A DNA stretch of 64,000 nt from Luteimonas cucumeris (GCF_007830035.1 NZ_VLKN01000004.1:248001-312000); one strand, 5' to 3'; shown: positions 16,964 through 28,022, numbered from the stretch's first letter. The notes: generated by a model not told the origin, from the sequence alone. Numbers and translations: made by a program.

Positions 16964-17040
16964 CAGCCGAGGAGTTTTCCTACGTGGTTTTGCGGGGGCG
17001 GCTGCTATCCCTTGCGTCGGGAGCACCAGATCATTACCGC

Positions 17041-17514
17041 ATGGATACGCACTTTCAGCGGCCACACGGGCATGCGGCGCTACGCCGCGGCCGTGCGTCG
17101 CTCGCGCATCATGTCTATCACGTCACCACGACGACGTTTAAGCGTGCGCACGCCTTCAGCGACTTTGTGATCGGCAGCGCGGCTGCCGGCAGTTTCACCA
17201 GCGCAGCATCCGTGGGTGATGCGCAACTGCTGGCTTGGGTGCTGATGCCGGACCATGTGCACTGGTTGCTGCAGTTGGGCTCCGGCGATCCGCTGGCCCA
17301 AGTCGTCAACCGGATGAAGGCCCGCAGCGCAGGCGCGGTGAATGCGGCAACCGGACGACGAGGCGCTTTGTGGGATCGCGGCTATCACGACCATGCCTTG
17401 CGCAGGGAGGAGGACATTGTTGAAGTCGCGCGCTACATCGTCGCCAATCCGATTCGGGCGCGACTGGTATCGCGAGTCGGGGACTATCCGTTCTGGGATG
17501 CCGTCTGGCTGTAG
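17041..17514 (+). CDS. REP-associated tyrosine transposase (RAYT)
   Basis: This 157-residue protein of the Y1-transposase (HUH) superfamily carries the metal-binding motif WVLMPDHVHWLLQL around residue 70, the N-terminal HHVYHVTTTTF strand, and the catalytic tyrosine in VARYIVANPIRARLV. The ATG at 17041 was chosen because RAYTs begin shortly before the YHVT strand; the frame continues upstream to a GTG at 16984. REP palindromes lie on both sides, and its TAG stop is formed by the first bases of the right one. RAYTs nick REP DNA and are often single-copy, domesticated genes. Confidence 0.92.
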   Translation: MDTHFQRPHGHAALRRGRASLAHHVYHVTTTTFKRAHAFSDFVIGSAAAGSFTSAASVGDAQLLAWVLMPDHVHWLLQLGSGDPLAQVVNRMKARSAGAVNAATGRRGALWDRGYHDHALRREEDIVEVARYIVANPIRARLVSRVGDYPFWDAVWL

Positions 17515-17579
17515 GAGCGCACTTGGGCGCGAACGTTTTCTTGCGGGTTCGAGAAGGTTCGCGCCGGGTGCGCTCCTAC
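17511..17579. repeat. REP palindrome, right of RAYT gene
   Basis: This is a 69-bp palindrome with outer arms GTAGGAGCGCAC and GTGCGCTCCTAC and inner arms GGCGCGAAC and GTTCGCGCC. It is in the same orientation class as the copy at 16892. Bases 17512-17514 are the RAYT stop codon, so gene and REP are physically fused. Confidence 0.9.
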
Positions 17580-17599
17580 CAGGGCGCGACATGGATTTC

Positions 17600-18571
17600 C
17601 TATACGGGCCAGAGTCCGCGGATCGCGGCGATGCCCTGCGCGCCGTGGGCGCGTGCTTCGAGGATGTCTTCCGGAGCCAGGCCACCGATGGCGTAGATCG
17701 GCAACGACACCTGCTCGCGCAAGGCGGCGAAGCCGGGCCAACCGATGCCGGAGGCTTCCGGATGCGTCGGCGTCGGCCGTACCGGACCGACCACGGCGAA
17801 GTCGCATTGCAGGGCCTCGGCCGCGCGCAGTTCGTCCGAGCCATGACAGGAGGCAGCCACTTCGAAGCCGATGGGCAAGGGTCGCTGCCGGAACTCGCGC
17901 AGTTGCGAGGCACGCAGGTGCAGGCCGGTCTGCAGTTCCTGCGCGAGCGCCACATCGCCATTGATCAGCACGGCCGCGTGGGCCTGCCGGCACGAGGCTA
18001 CCGCCTGGGCGCAGAGCTGGCGCCAGCGCTGCGCCTCGAGCCCGGGGGCGCGCAGCTGAACCCGGCGGACGCCGCCGGCCAGCGCGCGATGCAGGCCTTC
18101 CAGCCAGTTGGCATCGTCATCGCCCGGTGTCGGTGTCACCAGATAGGCCGATGGCTGCAACAGCGCGGCGACGACCGGTCGGTCCGCCGGCGGCATCGTA
18201 TAGCTGGCCAGCTTGTGCGGCGGCACCCAGGCCAAGGCCTGTCCATCCAGCCCCTTGGGCGCGCCGCCACGCCACGACGCCACGTGGCGAACGTCCAGTC
18301 GCAGGCGCTTGTGCGGGTACTGCTGCGGCACGGCGATCAGCGCCGCGCCGATTTCGACGTGGATGCCGAGTTCCTCGTGCAGTTCGCGGATCAGTGCCGC
18401 TTCCGGCGATTCGTCGGCCTCGCGCTTGCCGCCGGGGAATTCCCAGAGGCCGGCGAGGTCACGACCTTCGGTGCGCCGCGCCAGCAGGATGCGGCCGCGG
18501 GCGTCGGTGATGACGCCGGCGACGACATCGACCGGCGGGGATTGGTGATTGGTGATTGGTGATTCGTTCAA
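17600..18571 (-). CDS. Nudix hydrolase fused to thiamine-phosphate-synthase-like domain
   Basis: This protein of up to 323 residues has two domains. The N-terminal half is a MutT-like Nudix domain with a complete box, GGKREADESPEAALIRELHEELGI, which hydrolyses oxidised nucleoside triphosphates in the MutT family. The C-terminal half (from ~residue 145) is ThiE-like: RRVQLRAPGLE, VLINGDVALA, GLHLRASQL, AVVGPVRPTPTHPEASGIGW, PIYAIGGL. Such fusions are common in gammaproteobacteria. The only start I find is TTG at 18571, and its first codons (NESPITNHQS) are written by a heptamer repeat, so the native N-terminus may have been replaced. Confidence 0.85.
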   Translation of the reverse strand: MNESPITNHQSPPVDVVAGVITDARGRILLARRTEGRDLAGLWEFPGGKREADESPEAALIRELHEELGIHVEIGAALIAVPQQYPHKRLRLDVRHVASWRGGAPKGLDGQALAWVPPHKLASYTMPPADRPVVAALLQPSAYLVTPTPGDDDANWLEGLHRALAGGVRRVQLRAPGLEAQRWRQLCAQAVASCRQAHAAVLINGDVALAQELQTGLHLRASQLREFRQRPLPIGFEVAASCHGSDELRAAEALQCDFAVVGPVRPTPTHPEASGIGWPGFAALREQVSLPIYAIGGLAPEDILEARAHGAQGIAAIRGLWPV

Positions 18572-18724
18572 GCAGATCGCCTGGATGCCAGCTTTAGCGT
18601 TTCACCAATCCTGCATACGGTTCAACGGCCGAGGGCCGGACATCCCCACTCCCGGCCTCAAAGCAGGTCCCTCGCTACGCTCGGGATGATGCTTTTCACC
18701 AATCACCAATAACCACTCACCAAT
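18540..18724. repeat. Heptamer array pair, GTGATTG type (between Nudix gene and secA)
   Basis: The left arm is at 18541-18566 (three ATTGGTG units and a partial). The right arm, in inverted orientation, is at 18697-18724 (CACCAAT, CACCAAT, AACCACT, CACCAAT). A further lone CACCAAT sits near 18603. The left arm supplies the first codons of the minus-strand Nudix gene; the right arm ends nine bases before the secA stop codon. It belongs to a dispersed family seen at eight places in this window. Confidence 0.8.
18661..18692. repeat. Dispersed repeat, CTCGCTACGCTCGGGATGA type
   Basis: AAGCAGGTCCCTCGCTACGC followed by TCGGGATGATGC is nearly identical to 57785-57815. The reverse-oriented form (CCCGAGCGCAGCGAGGGATGA) occurs at 47715-47735. 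It is a non-coding dispersed sequence lying here inside the heptamer pair downstream of secA. Confidence 0.7.
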
Positions 18725-18732
18725 CTCGGCCC

Positions 18733-21483
<2,751 letters not shown>

Positions 21484-21550
21484 GGTTTGGCCGGATCAGG
21501 AAGGGAAACGCCGCGCCTGGCGCGACATGCCGGGCAAGGCCCGAAAACAG

Positions 21551-21576
21551 AAAAGGGCGCTGGGCGCCCTTTTTGG
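21551..21576 (-). terminator. Rho-independent terminator after M23 peptidase gene
   Basis: AAAAGGGCGC, a three-base loop and GCGCCCTTTT form a strong stem. Read on the minus strand it is followed by CTGTTTTC. It ends the transcript of the M23 gene (stop at 21706) before secA. Being symmetric, it could also work on the plus strand. Confidence 0.8.
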
Positions 21577-21705
21577 CAACGCGCATTGTAGCTTGGGGCC
21601 GCTGGGACGCGTATCAACCCTTGGCGGTTGCCCTGGCCCTTGCTTGCAGCTACGCGCTGCGGCGGATGGCGGCGGGCGCGATGATGCGGCGCCCTGTTGC
21701 CACCA

Positions 21706-22629
21706 TCAGCCGCGCTTGACTTCCTGGTCGCCGAGGAACTTGCGCGGGTTCATCACGCGGCCGTTCTGCCAAACCTCCAGGTGCACGTGGGCGCCGGTGG
21801 AACGACCGGTCGAGCCGGCCTTGGCGATCTCCTGTCCGGCCCGCGCCAGGTCGCCGACCTTCAGCAGCAAGCGCGAGTTGTGCGCATAGCGGGTCACGTA
21901 GCCGTTGCCGTGGTCGATCTCGATCACCTTGCCGTAGCCCGAACGCACGCCGGCGTAGCTGACCACGCCATCGGCGACGGCGTTGACCGGATCGCCGACG
22001 CGGGCCTTGAAATCGATGCCCTTGTGGTACTGGCTGCCGCCGCCGAACGGATCGGCGCGACCGCCGAAGCCGGACGTGATGTAGGTATTGGCGATCGGCA
22101 ACCGCGACGGCACCGCGTTGCGGTCCAGCTGGCGGTTGAACAGCAGCGATTCCAGCAGGGTCAGCTGTTCACCCGAGGACTGCAGCTGCAGCTTCAGCTG
22201 GTCGAGGCCTTCGTGCAGTTCACCCGGCTTCATGTCGCGGACCGGACCGGCGCCACCGACGCCGACCGGCTTGTCGAAATCGAACTCGCCGTCTTCGAGC
22301 TGGCCGATGCGGGTGAGGCGCTCGCCGAGCGCGTTCAGGCGATTGGCCTCAGCCTGCAGTTCGGCCAGACGCGCCGCCATGGCATTGACCTCGCGGCGGG
22401 CGTGGTCGCGCACCTGGTCCAACTGCGCCTGCTCGTGGGCGACCTTGCCCTGCAGCTGCCGCACCTCGAGGCTGCCGATCCCGCTGCGGGCGCCGGCACC
22501 GGCGGCGACGCCGACGGCCGCCAGCACGATCGCCGCCGTGGCCGGCCGGAACGAGATGAAGTCGCGCATGCGATAGGGCAGGTCCATCACCCAGTAGCGC
22601 GTATTGTTTAGGATGGTTGAAACGCTCAT
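21706..22629 (-). CDS. M23-family (LytM-type) peptidoglycan endopeptidase
   Basis: This 307-residue protein has an N-terminal membrane anchor (residues ~30-50, PATAAIVLAAVGVAAGAGA), then a coiled coil (QGKVAHEQAQLDQVRDHARREV...), then a LytM domain with the full metal site: HKGIDF (H-x3-D), RYAHNSRL and GAHVHLEV (HxH). It is therefore likely to be an active cross-link hydrolase or a division-site activator of amidases. The start at 22629 was chosen; DLPYRMRD further in could also be used. It is divergent from the dciA-like gene, with only 10 bases between the two start codons. Confidence 0.88.
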   Translation of the reverse strand: MSVSTILNNTRYWVMDLPYRMRDFISFRPATAAIVLAAVGVAAGAGARSGIGSLEVRQLQGKVAHEQAQLDQVRDHARREVNAMAARLAELQAEANRLNALGERLTRIGQLEDGEFDFDKPVGVGGAGPVRDMKPGELHEGLDQLKLQLQSSGEQLTLLESLLFNRQLDRNAVPSRLPIANTYITSGFGGRADPFGGGSQYHKGIDFKARVGDPVNAVADGVVSYAGVRSGYGKVIEIDHGNGYVTRYAHNSRLLLKVGDLARAGQEIAKAGSTGRSTGAHVHLEVWQNGRVMNPRKFLGDQEVKRG

Positions 22630-22639
22630 TGAGTCCCGT

Positions 22640-23071
22640 ATGTCTGGTTCCAGGTCCCGCGACGATCGCCCTTCAGTCCCGCAGCCGGCGCTCGATGCGC
22701 TGCTGGCGGGTCCGGCCGGCGATCCGCTGCGTCGTGCCTTGTGGCTGGACGCGCTGGACCTGCGGTTGCACCCCTGTCTGCCCCCTGAGCTGGCCGCGCA
22801 TGCGCGGCTGGCCAATGTCGACCGCGGCAAACTCGTCTATGTCGTCGATTCGCCGGTGTGGCGGGCCAGGCTCAGGCTCGCGGCTACCGAAATACTCGAC
22901 GCTGCCCGGTCCCTCGGGCTCGATGTGACCGATCTGGTCGCCAAGACGACGGCCAGCCCGCTGGTTGCCAAGCCACCGCAGGTCGAACGAACGGTCAAAC
23001 CGATGTCGGCGGCCTCGCGTGATGCCCTGCGTGCCGCCCTGGATTCCCTGAAAGACCCCGACTCCGCGTGA
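22640..23071 (+). CDS. DciA-like (DUF721) protein
   Basis: This 143-residue protein has an N-terminal helical region, then the DUF721 core (LPPELAAHARLANVDRGKLVYVVDSPVWRARLRLAATEIL) and a loose C-terminal tail. DciA is the ancestral replicative-helicase loader used by bacteria without DnaC. DUF721 genes next to secA and lpxC are usual in xanthomonads and pseudomonads. ATG at 22640 was chosen; ATG at 22613 is an alternative that would overlap the divergent gene. About 200 bases with no recognisable gene follow before the convergent lpxC. Confidence 0.8.
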   Translation: MSGSRSRDDRPSVPQPALDALLAGPAGDPLRRALWLDALDLRLHPCLPPELAAHARLANVDRGKLVYVVDSPVWRARLRLAATEILDAARSLGLDVTDLVAKTTASPLVAKPPQVERTVKPMSAASRDALRAALDSLKDPDSA

Positions 23072-23273
23072 TCCGGAACTGCTCCTGGTTGGCCGGAGCC
23101 GGCAGTGAAACCCGTTATATCAGCGGGGTACGCCATCGAGGCCAGCCGGCATGGTAACGACCATCGCCAGGCGATTCGTTAATATCCGGGAAGAAAAAAG
23201 TTAAATTGACGTGCACGCTTCACAGTCCGCTCACGTCGATGAGCGGTTCAGACGAACGGCAGCAGATGACGGC

Positions 23274-24182
23274 TCAGGCGTGCGCCAGTTCGCCGTAGAA
23301 CGGGGGAGCAACCCCCTGGTCCGGATAGGTGACCACTTCCCAGGCGGCAGCATCGGCCTGCAGGGCGCGCACCAGCTTGTTGTTGAGCGCATGGCCGGAC
23401 TTGTGGCCCTCGTAGGCGCCGATGATGGCGTGGCCGGCCAGGTACAGGTCGCCGACCGCATCGAGGATCTTGTGGCGAACGAACTCGTTCGCATAGCGCA
23501 GGCCATCGTCGTTCAGCACCCGGAACTCGTCCAGGACGATGGCGTTGTCCATCGATCCGCCGAGACCCAGGTTGCGTTCGCGCATGAACTCCAGGTCGCG
23601 CATGAAGCCAAAAGTGCGCGCGCGGCTGACTTCCTGGATATAGGCCGCAGTCGAGAACTCCAGCTCGGCGCGCGACTGCGCGGCCGGGATCATCGGGTGA
23701 TCGAACTCGATGGTGAAGCCGAGCCGGTAGCCGTCGTAAGGCGTGAAGCGCGCCAGCTTGTCGCCCTCGCGCACCTCGACCGGGCGCTTGATGCGGATGA
23801 AGCGCTTGGCCGCGTCCTGTTCGACGATGCCCGCCGACTGCAGCAGGAACACGAACGGGCCGGCCGAGCCGTCCATGATCGGCAGTTCCGCCGAGGACAG
23901 TTCGACATAGATGTTGTCGACGCCTAGGCCAGCCAGCGCCGACATCAGGTGTTCGACGGTCTGTACCTTGGCGCCCTCGCGGGACAGGCCGGTGCATAGC
24001 GTGGTCTCGCTGACCAGTTCGGCCGACGCCGGGATCTCGATCACCGGATCGAGGTCGATGCGGCGGAACAGGATGCCGGTGTCCACGGGCGCGGGCCGCA
24101 GGGTCAGGTAGACCTTCTCGCCGCTATGCAGGCCGACGCCGGTGGCGCGGATGACGTTCTTGAGGGTGCGTTGACGCAGCAT
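23274..24182 (-). CDS. lpxC: UDP-3-O-acyl-N-acetylglucosamine deacetylase LpxC
   Basis: This 302-residue zinc amidase catalyses the committed step of lipid A synthesis. The zinc site is seen in [12 protein letters not shown] and in [19 protein letters not shown] (HKxLD), with the active-site His in [10 protein letters not shown]. The length is normal (about 303). It is last in the dcw series, 279 bases after ftsZ and beyond a ftsZ terminator, so it probably has its own promoter in that gap. LpxC is normally controlled by proteolysis. Confidence 0.97.
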   Translation of the reverse strand: MLRQRTLKNVIRATGVGLHSGEKVYLTLRPAPVDTGILFRRIDLDPVIEIPASAELVSETTLCTGLSREGAKVQTVEHLMSALAGLGVDNIYVELSSAELPIMDGSAGPFVFLLQSAGIVEQDAAKRFIRIKRPVEVREGDKLARFTPYDGYRLGFTIEFDHPMIPAAQSRAELEFSTAAYIQEVSRARTFGFMRDLEFMRERNLGLGGSMDNAIVLDEFRVLNDDGLRYANEFVRHKILDAVGDLYLAGHAIIGAYEGHKSGHALNNKLVRALQADAAAWEVVTYPDQGVAPPFYGELAHA

Positions 24183-24394
24183 GGGTCGGGGGCGGAGCCT
24201 TGCGCTGGCGTTGTGGAGATGGGGATGCAGCGGAAGCAGTCGACTCGGCTGGCCGCACCGGACGCACGAACCAGGACGCGAAGATTAGCACGCGGTTTGC
24301 TGAACCTGAACGGAAGCGGGACGGGCTCAGCCGATCTCGATGCCGGGGGGCGAACCCCGCCCGTGCAGCCACAAGCAGCCGCTGCGCCGGTACC

Positions 24395-24426
24395 AAAAAT
24401 GCTGCCGGGCCGGCGCGACCCGGCAG
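24395..24426 (-). terminator. Terminator after ftsZ
   Basis: GCTGCCGGG at 24401-24409 and CCCGGCAGC at 24418-24426 form a 9-bp GC-rich stem. On the minus strand it is followed by ATTTTTGG. It lies about 35 bases past the ftsZ stop codon and separates ftsZ from lpxC. Confidence 0.82.
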
Positions 24427-24461
24427 CAAAAGGACGGACTTGTGCGACTTGGCTACGGCAA

Positions 24462-25667
24462 TCAGTCGGCCTGGCGGCGCAGGAACGCCGGGATGTCCAG
24501 ATAGTCGCCCGGCAGGTCGGCCACGGCCGGAGCCGCCTCCGCACCGCCGCCACGGTTGCGCAGGCCTCCGAAACCAGGCATCGGCGCCGGTTCGACGTTG
24601 GCCATCGCATCGAAGTCCGGCTGCCCGGTGGTGGCGTTGCGCACCAGCTTGATCGGCGTGCGCATCGGTTCGTGTTCCTGCAGGCGCACCGACTGCCGCG
24701 AGGCGACGCGGTTGAGGCCGGTGGCAACCACGGTCACCTTGACCTCGTCCTGCATGTCCGGATCCAGCACGGTGCCGATCACCACGGTCGCGTCTTCCGA
24801 GGCGAAGTTCTCGATGGTGCGGCCGACTTCGTCGAACTCGGCCATCGTGAAGTCCGGACCGGCGGTGATGTTGACCAGGATGCCGTTGGCACCGGACAGG
24901 TTGACGTCGTCCAGCAGCGGATTCTGGATCGCGCTTTCCGCCGCCGCCTGCGCACGGTCGTCGCCGCGGGCGTGGCCGGTGCCCATCATCGCCAGGCCCA
25001 TCTCGCTCATCACGGTGCGTACGTCGGCAAAGTCGACGTTGATCAGGCCTGGGCGCACGATCAGGTCGGCAATACCCTGCACCGCACCCTGCAGCACGTC
25101 GTTCGCGGCGCGGAACGCCTGGATCATCGTCGCGTTCCTGCCCAGTACGGTGATCAGCTTCTCGTTCGGGATCGTGATCAGCGAATCGCAGTGGTGCGAC
25201 AGCTCCTCGATGCCCTTCAGCGCGACCTGCATGCGACGCCGGCCTTCGAACGGAAACGGCTTGGTGACCACGGCCACCGTCAGCACGCCCATTTCCTTCG
25301 CGAGCTGCGCCACCACCGGCGCCGCCCCGGTGCCGGTGCCACCGCCCATGCCGGCGGTGATGAACACCATGTCGGCGCCGGCCAGCGCGTCCATGATGCG
25401 TTCGCGGTCTTCCAGCGCGGCCTGGCGACCGACTTCCGGATTCGCACCGGCGCCGAGCCCCTTGGTCACGTTGGTACCCAGTTGCAGCTGCAGCTTGGCG
25501 CCGCAGTTCTTGATCGCCTGCGCGTCGGTATTGGCGGTGATGAATTCCACCCCGTCGACACTGCTGTTGACCATGTGCGCGACCGCGTTGCCGCCGCCGC
25601 CGCCCACGCCTACCACCTTGATGACCGCATTCGGGGCCATCTTTTCAACCAGTTCGAAATGCGCCAT
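24462..25667 (-). CDS. ftsZ: Cell division GTPase FtsZ
   Basis: This 401-residue tubulin homologue forms the Z ring. The N-terminal GTP-binding domain includes VVGVGGGGGNAVAHM and the tubulin signature GGGTGTGAAPVVA; the T7 loop region NVDFADVRTVM follows. A variable linker leads to the C-terminal peptide DYLDIPAFLRRQAD, which binds FtsA and ZipA. The ATG at 25667 has GAGGACGTGGAC upstream; the open frame continues into a heptamer repeat but that part is not FtsZ. It is separated from ftsA by a 216-base gap carrying a heptamer pair. Confidence 0.98.
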   Translation of the reverse strand: MAHFELVEKMAPNAVIKVVGVGGGGGNAVAHMVNSSVDGVEFITANTDAQAIKNCGAKLQLQLGTNVTKGLGAGANPEVGRQAALEDRERIMDALAGADMVFITAGMGGGTGTGAAPVVAQLAKEMGVLTVAVVTKPFPFEGRRRMQVALKGIEELSHHCDSLITIPNEKLITVLGRNATMIQAFRAANDVLQGAVQGIADLIVRPGLINVDFADVRTVMSEMGLAMMGTGHARGDDRAQAAAESAIQNPLLDDVNLSGANGILVNITAGPDFTMAEFDEVGRTIENFASEDATVVIGTVLDPDMQDEVKVTVVATGLNRVASRQSVRLQEHEPMRTPIKLVRNATTGQPDFDAMANVEPAPMPGFGGLRNRGGGAEAAPAVADLPGDYLDIPAFLRRQAD

Positions 25668-25692
25668 GTCCACGTCCTCTCTTGTAAGTGCC

Positions 25693-25877
25693 GGGATTCG
25701 TGATTCGTGCTTCGTGATTCGGAATGGCTTCCTCGTCACGCCACGATCAGGACCACCGACGTTTATGTGAATTGCCTACCGCCTTACCGCAATCGTCTTT
25801 CCACCTGCCGCGCTACGCTTTTCTCAGCCAGTCCTCTGCTTCGCTCTTGACTTTCCCGATCACGAATCACCAATCAC
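25693..25877. repeat. Heptamer array pair between ftsA and ftsZ
   Basis: The left arm, 25693-25720, is four heptamers (GGGATTC, GTGATTC, GTGCTTC, GTGATTC). The inverted right arm, 25858-25877, reads GATCAC, GAATCAC, CAATCAC. About 135 bases separate the arms, with no clear gene. On the minus strand the pair lies in the ftsA-ftsZ intergenic region, upstream of the ftsZ ribosome site. Confidence 0.8.
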
Positions 25878-25883
25878 GGCTTT

Positions 25884-27119
25884 TCAGAACTCTCCGCGAT
25901 ACCAATCCTTCAATTTGTTGAACAGGCTGCCGGCGCGTCCGGTCGGGATCGACGGTCGCCGCGGGTTCTCCAGTTGGCTGCCCATCAGCAGCAGGCCGAC
26001 GCCGGTGGCGTGCACCGGGTTGCCGACCACTTCGCCCAGTCCCGACACGTGCTGCGGGATACCCACGCGCACCGGCATCTGCAGCATTTCCTCGGCCAGT
26101 TCGACCACGCCTTCCATCTTCGAAGCGCCGCCGGTCAGCACCATGCCGGCACGCACCAGTTCCTCGAAGCCGGAGCGGCGCAGTTCCGCCTGCACCATCT
26201 CGAAGATCTCCTCGTAGCGGCCCTGCACCGCCTGCGCCAGTGAGTGGCGCGGTAGCCGGCGCGGCGGACGATCGCCGACGCTGGGCACCTGGATGCTTTC
26301 TTCCGCCGTCGCCAGCTGCGCCAGCGCGCAGGCGTAACGGACCTTGATCTGCTCGGCCTCCGGCGTTGGCGTGCGCAGCATGTGCGCGATGTCGTTGGTG
26401 ACGTGGTCGCCGGCGATCGGCAGCGAAGCGGTGTGGCAGATGGCGCCCTGCACGAACACCGCCAGGTCGGTGGTGCCAGCACCGATGTCGACCAGTGCAA
26501 CGCCCAGTTCGCGCTCGTCGTTGGTCAGCACCGCAGTGCTGGAGGCCAGCGACGACAGCACGAGGTCGTCGATCTGCAAGCCACAGCGTTGTACGCACTT
26601 GCTGATGTTGGCCGCGGCCGACTGCGCGCACACCACCAGGTGCGCGTGCACTTCCAGGCGAACGCCGGTCATGCCGACCGGGTTGCGGATGCCTTCCTGC
26701 GAGTCGTCGAGCACGTACTCGCGCGCGATCGCATGCAGGATCTTCTGGTCGGCCGGGATCGCCACGGCCTTGGCCGCTTCCAGCACGCGGTCCAGGTCCT
26801 GGTAGGTCACCTCGCCATCGCGGATCGGCACGATGCCCGGCGAGTTGCGGCAACCGACATGGTTGCCGGAAATCGACGCATACACCGAACGGATCTCGCA
26901 GCCGGCCATCAGCTCGGCCTCCTCGACCGCGCGCTGGATCGACTGCACGGTCGATTCGATATCGACCACTACGCCGCGCTTGAGGCCGCGCGATTCGTGC
27001 GAACCGATGCCGATGACTTCGATCGGATTGCCCGGCGAATATTCGCCGACCAGTGCGATTACCTTGGAAGTGCCGATGTCGAGCCCGACGATCAGCGATT
27101 TGTCGCCTTTGCGGTTCAT
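25884..27119 (-). CDS. ftsA: Cell division protein FtsA
   Basis: This 411-residue actin-like protein tethers FtsZ to the membrane. The N-terminal phosphate-1 loop is LIVGLDIGTSKVIALVGE; the 1C subdomain follows (EVIGIGSHESRGLKRGVVVD), then phosphate-2 (VALVDIGAGTTDLAVF) and the adenosine loop (MVLTGGASKMEGV). The C-terminus SLFNKLKDWYRGEF is the amphipathic membrane helix. The ATG at 27119 overlaps the ftsQ stop (ATGA). No purine-rich ribosome site precedes it: the sequence before it on the minus strand is CCGGTACCCCCTC, next to a heptamer array. Translation probably depends on coupling to ftsQ. Confidence 0.97.
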   Translation of the reverse strand: MNRKGDKSLIVGLDIGTSKVIALVGEYSPGNPIEVIGIGSHESRGLKRGVVVDIESTVQSIQRAVEEAELMAGCEIRSVYASISGNHVGCRNSPGIVPIRDGEVTYQDLDRVLEAAKAVAIPADQKILHAIAREYVLDDSQEGIRNPVGMTGVRLEVHAHLVVCAQSAAANISKCVQRCGLQIDDLVLSSLASSTAVLTNDERELGVALVDIGAGTTDLAVFVQGAICHTASLPIAGDHVTNDIAHMLRTPTPEAEQIKVRYACALAQLATAEESIQVPSVGDRPPRRLPRHSLAQAVQGRYEEIFEMVQAELRRSGFEELVRAGMVLTGGASKMEGVVELAEEMLQMPVRVGIPQHVSGLGEVVGNPVHATGVGLLLMGSQLENPRRPSIPTGRAGSLFNKLKDWYRGEF

Positions 27120-27964
27120 GAGGGGGTACCGGGAATCGGGAATCGGGAATCGAGAATCGAAAAAGCAAGAGCAAAAGCGACGCGAGCAGGCGGCAACGGG
27201 GCGCGGGCCAGCGGCAGCGATTGCGGCTGTCCGATTCCCGATGCCCGATTCCCGATTCCCGACGCCTCGCCCCACGTCAGCGCAAACCCATTCGTGTAGC
27301 GCAGATCGGCACGCAGCAGCGGCCGTTGCTGCTGCTCGAGCAGCTGCGGCAGCAGGCGCGCGAAACGCGACAGGCGCAGGCGTGCATCCTCGTCGCCGCG
27401 CCCGACCACCACCTGCGCGGCGTTGTCGAGGGTCAGCGACCAGCTGCCGCGCGGATCGAGCGCGATGCCCCGCACCTGCACGCCGCTGGCGGCGAACATC
27501 TCGCGCGCTTCGTTGTACAGCGCGACGACGTCGGCGGTGCGGGTGTCAGGGCCATCGAGCAGCGGCAGGCCCTTGGGCACGTCGATGCCCTTGACCGGCA
27601 GCAGGCGCCCCTGTTGCGACAGCAGTCGATCCTTGCCCCAGCGTGCGAACGGCGCGTGCTCGACCAGCCTGATCTCGAGCACGTCCGGCCAATGCTTGCG
27701 CACCTCGGCGCGATCGACCCACGGCAGCTTGCTGACGGCCGCCTGCGCGTCGTCCAGCTGCACGGCGAAGAAGCCTTGTCGCGCATACGGCAGCACGGTG
27801 CTGCGCAGCAGCTGCGGATCGACGCGTTCGAACTGGCTGGTCACGCGTAGCTTGCGCAGCGGGAACCGTTCGGTGCCGACCCAGCCGTTCACCACCGCGA
27901 CCACCGGCAGCGCGACCAGCGCCAGCGCCAGTGCCCAGGCCATGAAGCGCAGCAGGGCGCTCAT
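27116..27964 (-). CDS. ftsQ: Cell division protein FtsQ with repeat-encoded C-terminal tail
   Basis: This 282-residue bitopic protein links early and late divisome proteins. A short cytoplasmic N-terminus and one membrane helix (LLRFMAWALALALVALPVVAVV) precede the POTRA domain (FPLRKLRVTSQFERVDPQLL...) and the FtsQ domain (SWSLTLDNAAQVVVGRGDEDARLRLSRFARLL). The last ~48 residues, from about residue 235, are encoded by a heptamer inverted pair and read as repeats of SGIGNR and DSRFPIP. Start 27964 has GGAGGCGACGC before the ATG. The stop overlaps ftsA. Confidence 0.95.
   Translation of the reverse strand: MSALLRFMAWALALALVALPVVAVVNGWVGTERFPLRKLRVTSQFERVDPQLLRSTVLPYARQGFFAVQLDDAQAAVSKLPWVDRAEVRKHWPDVLEIRLVEHAPFARWGKDRLLSQQGRLLPVKGIDVPKGLPLLDGPDTRTADVVALYNEAREMFAASGVQVRGIALDPRGSWSLTLDNAAQVVVGRGDEDARLRLSRFARLLPQLLEQQQRPLLRADLRYTNGFALTWGEASGIGNRASGIGQPQSLPLARAPLPPARVAFALAFSILDSRFPIPGTPS
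27131..27260. repeat. Heptamer array pair, GGGAATC type, inside the 3' end of ftsQ
   Basis: The left arm, 27131-27158, is GGGAATC three times and GAGAATC. The inverted right arm, 27233-27260, is GATTCCC, GATGCCC, GATTCCC, GATTCCC. The core between them begins GAAAAAGCAAGAGCAAAAGC. The whole element lies in the ftsQ reading frame and keeps it open; its left arm ends 11 bases from the ftsA start codon. Confidence 0.92.
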
Positions 27965-28022
27965 GCGTCGCCTCCGGCGCCACAGTGATTCGTGATGACC
28001 AGCCATGCGGCTGTTGAAAGCC

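Noticed and set aside
27120-27275. N-terminal extension of FtsA
   Set aside because: It consists of repeat-encoded residues ([22 protein letters not shown]) and overlaps ftsQ; FtsA begins at MNRKGDKSLIVGLDIG.
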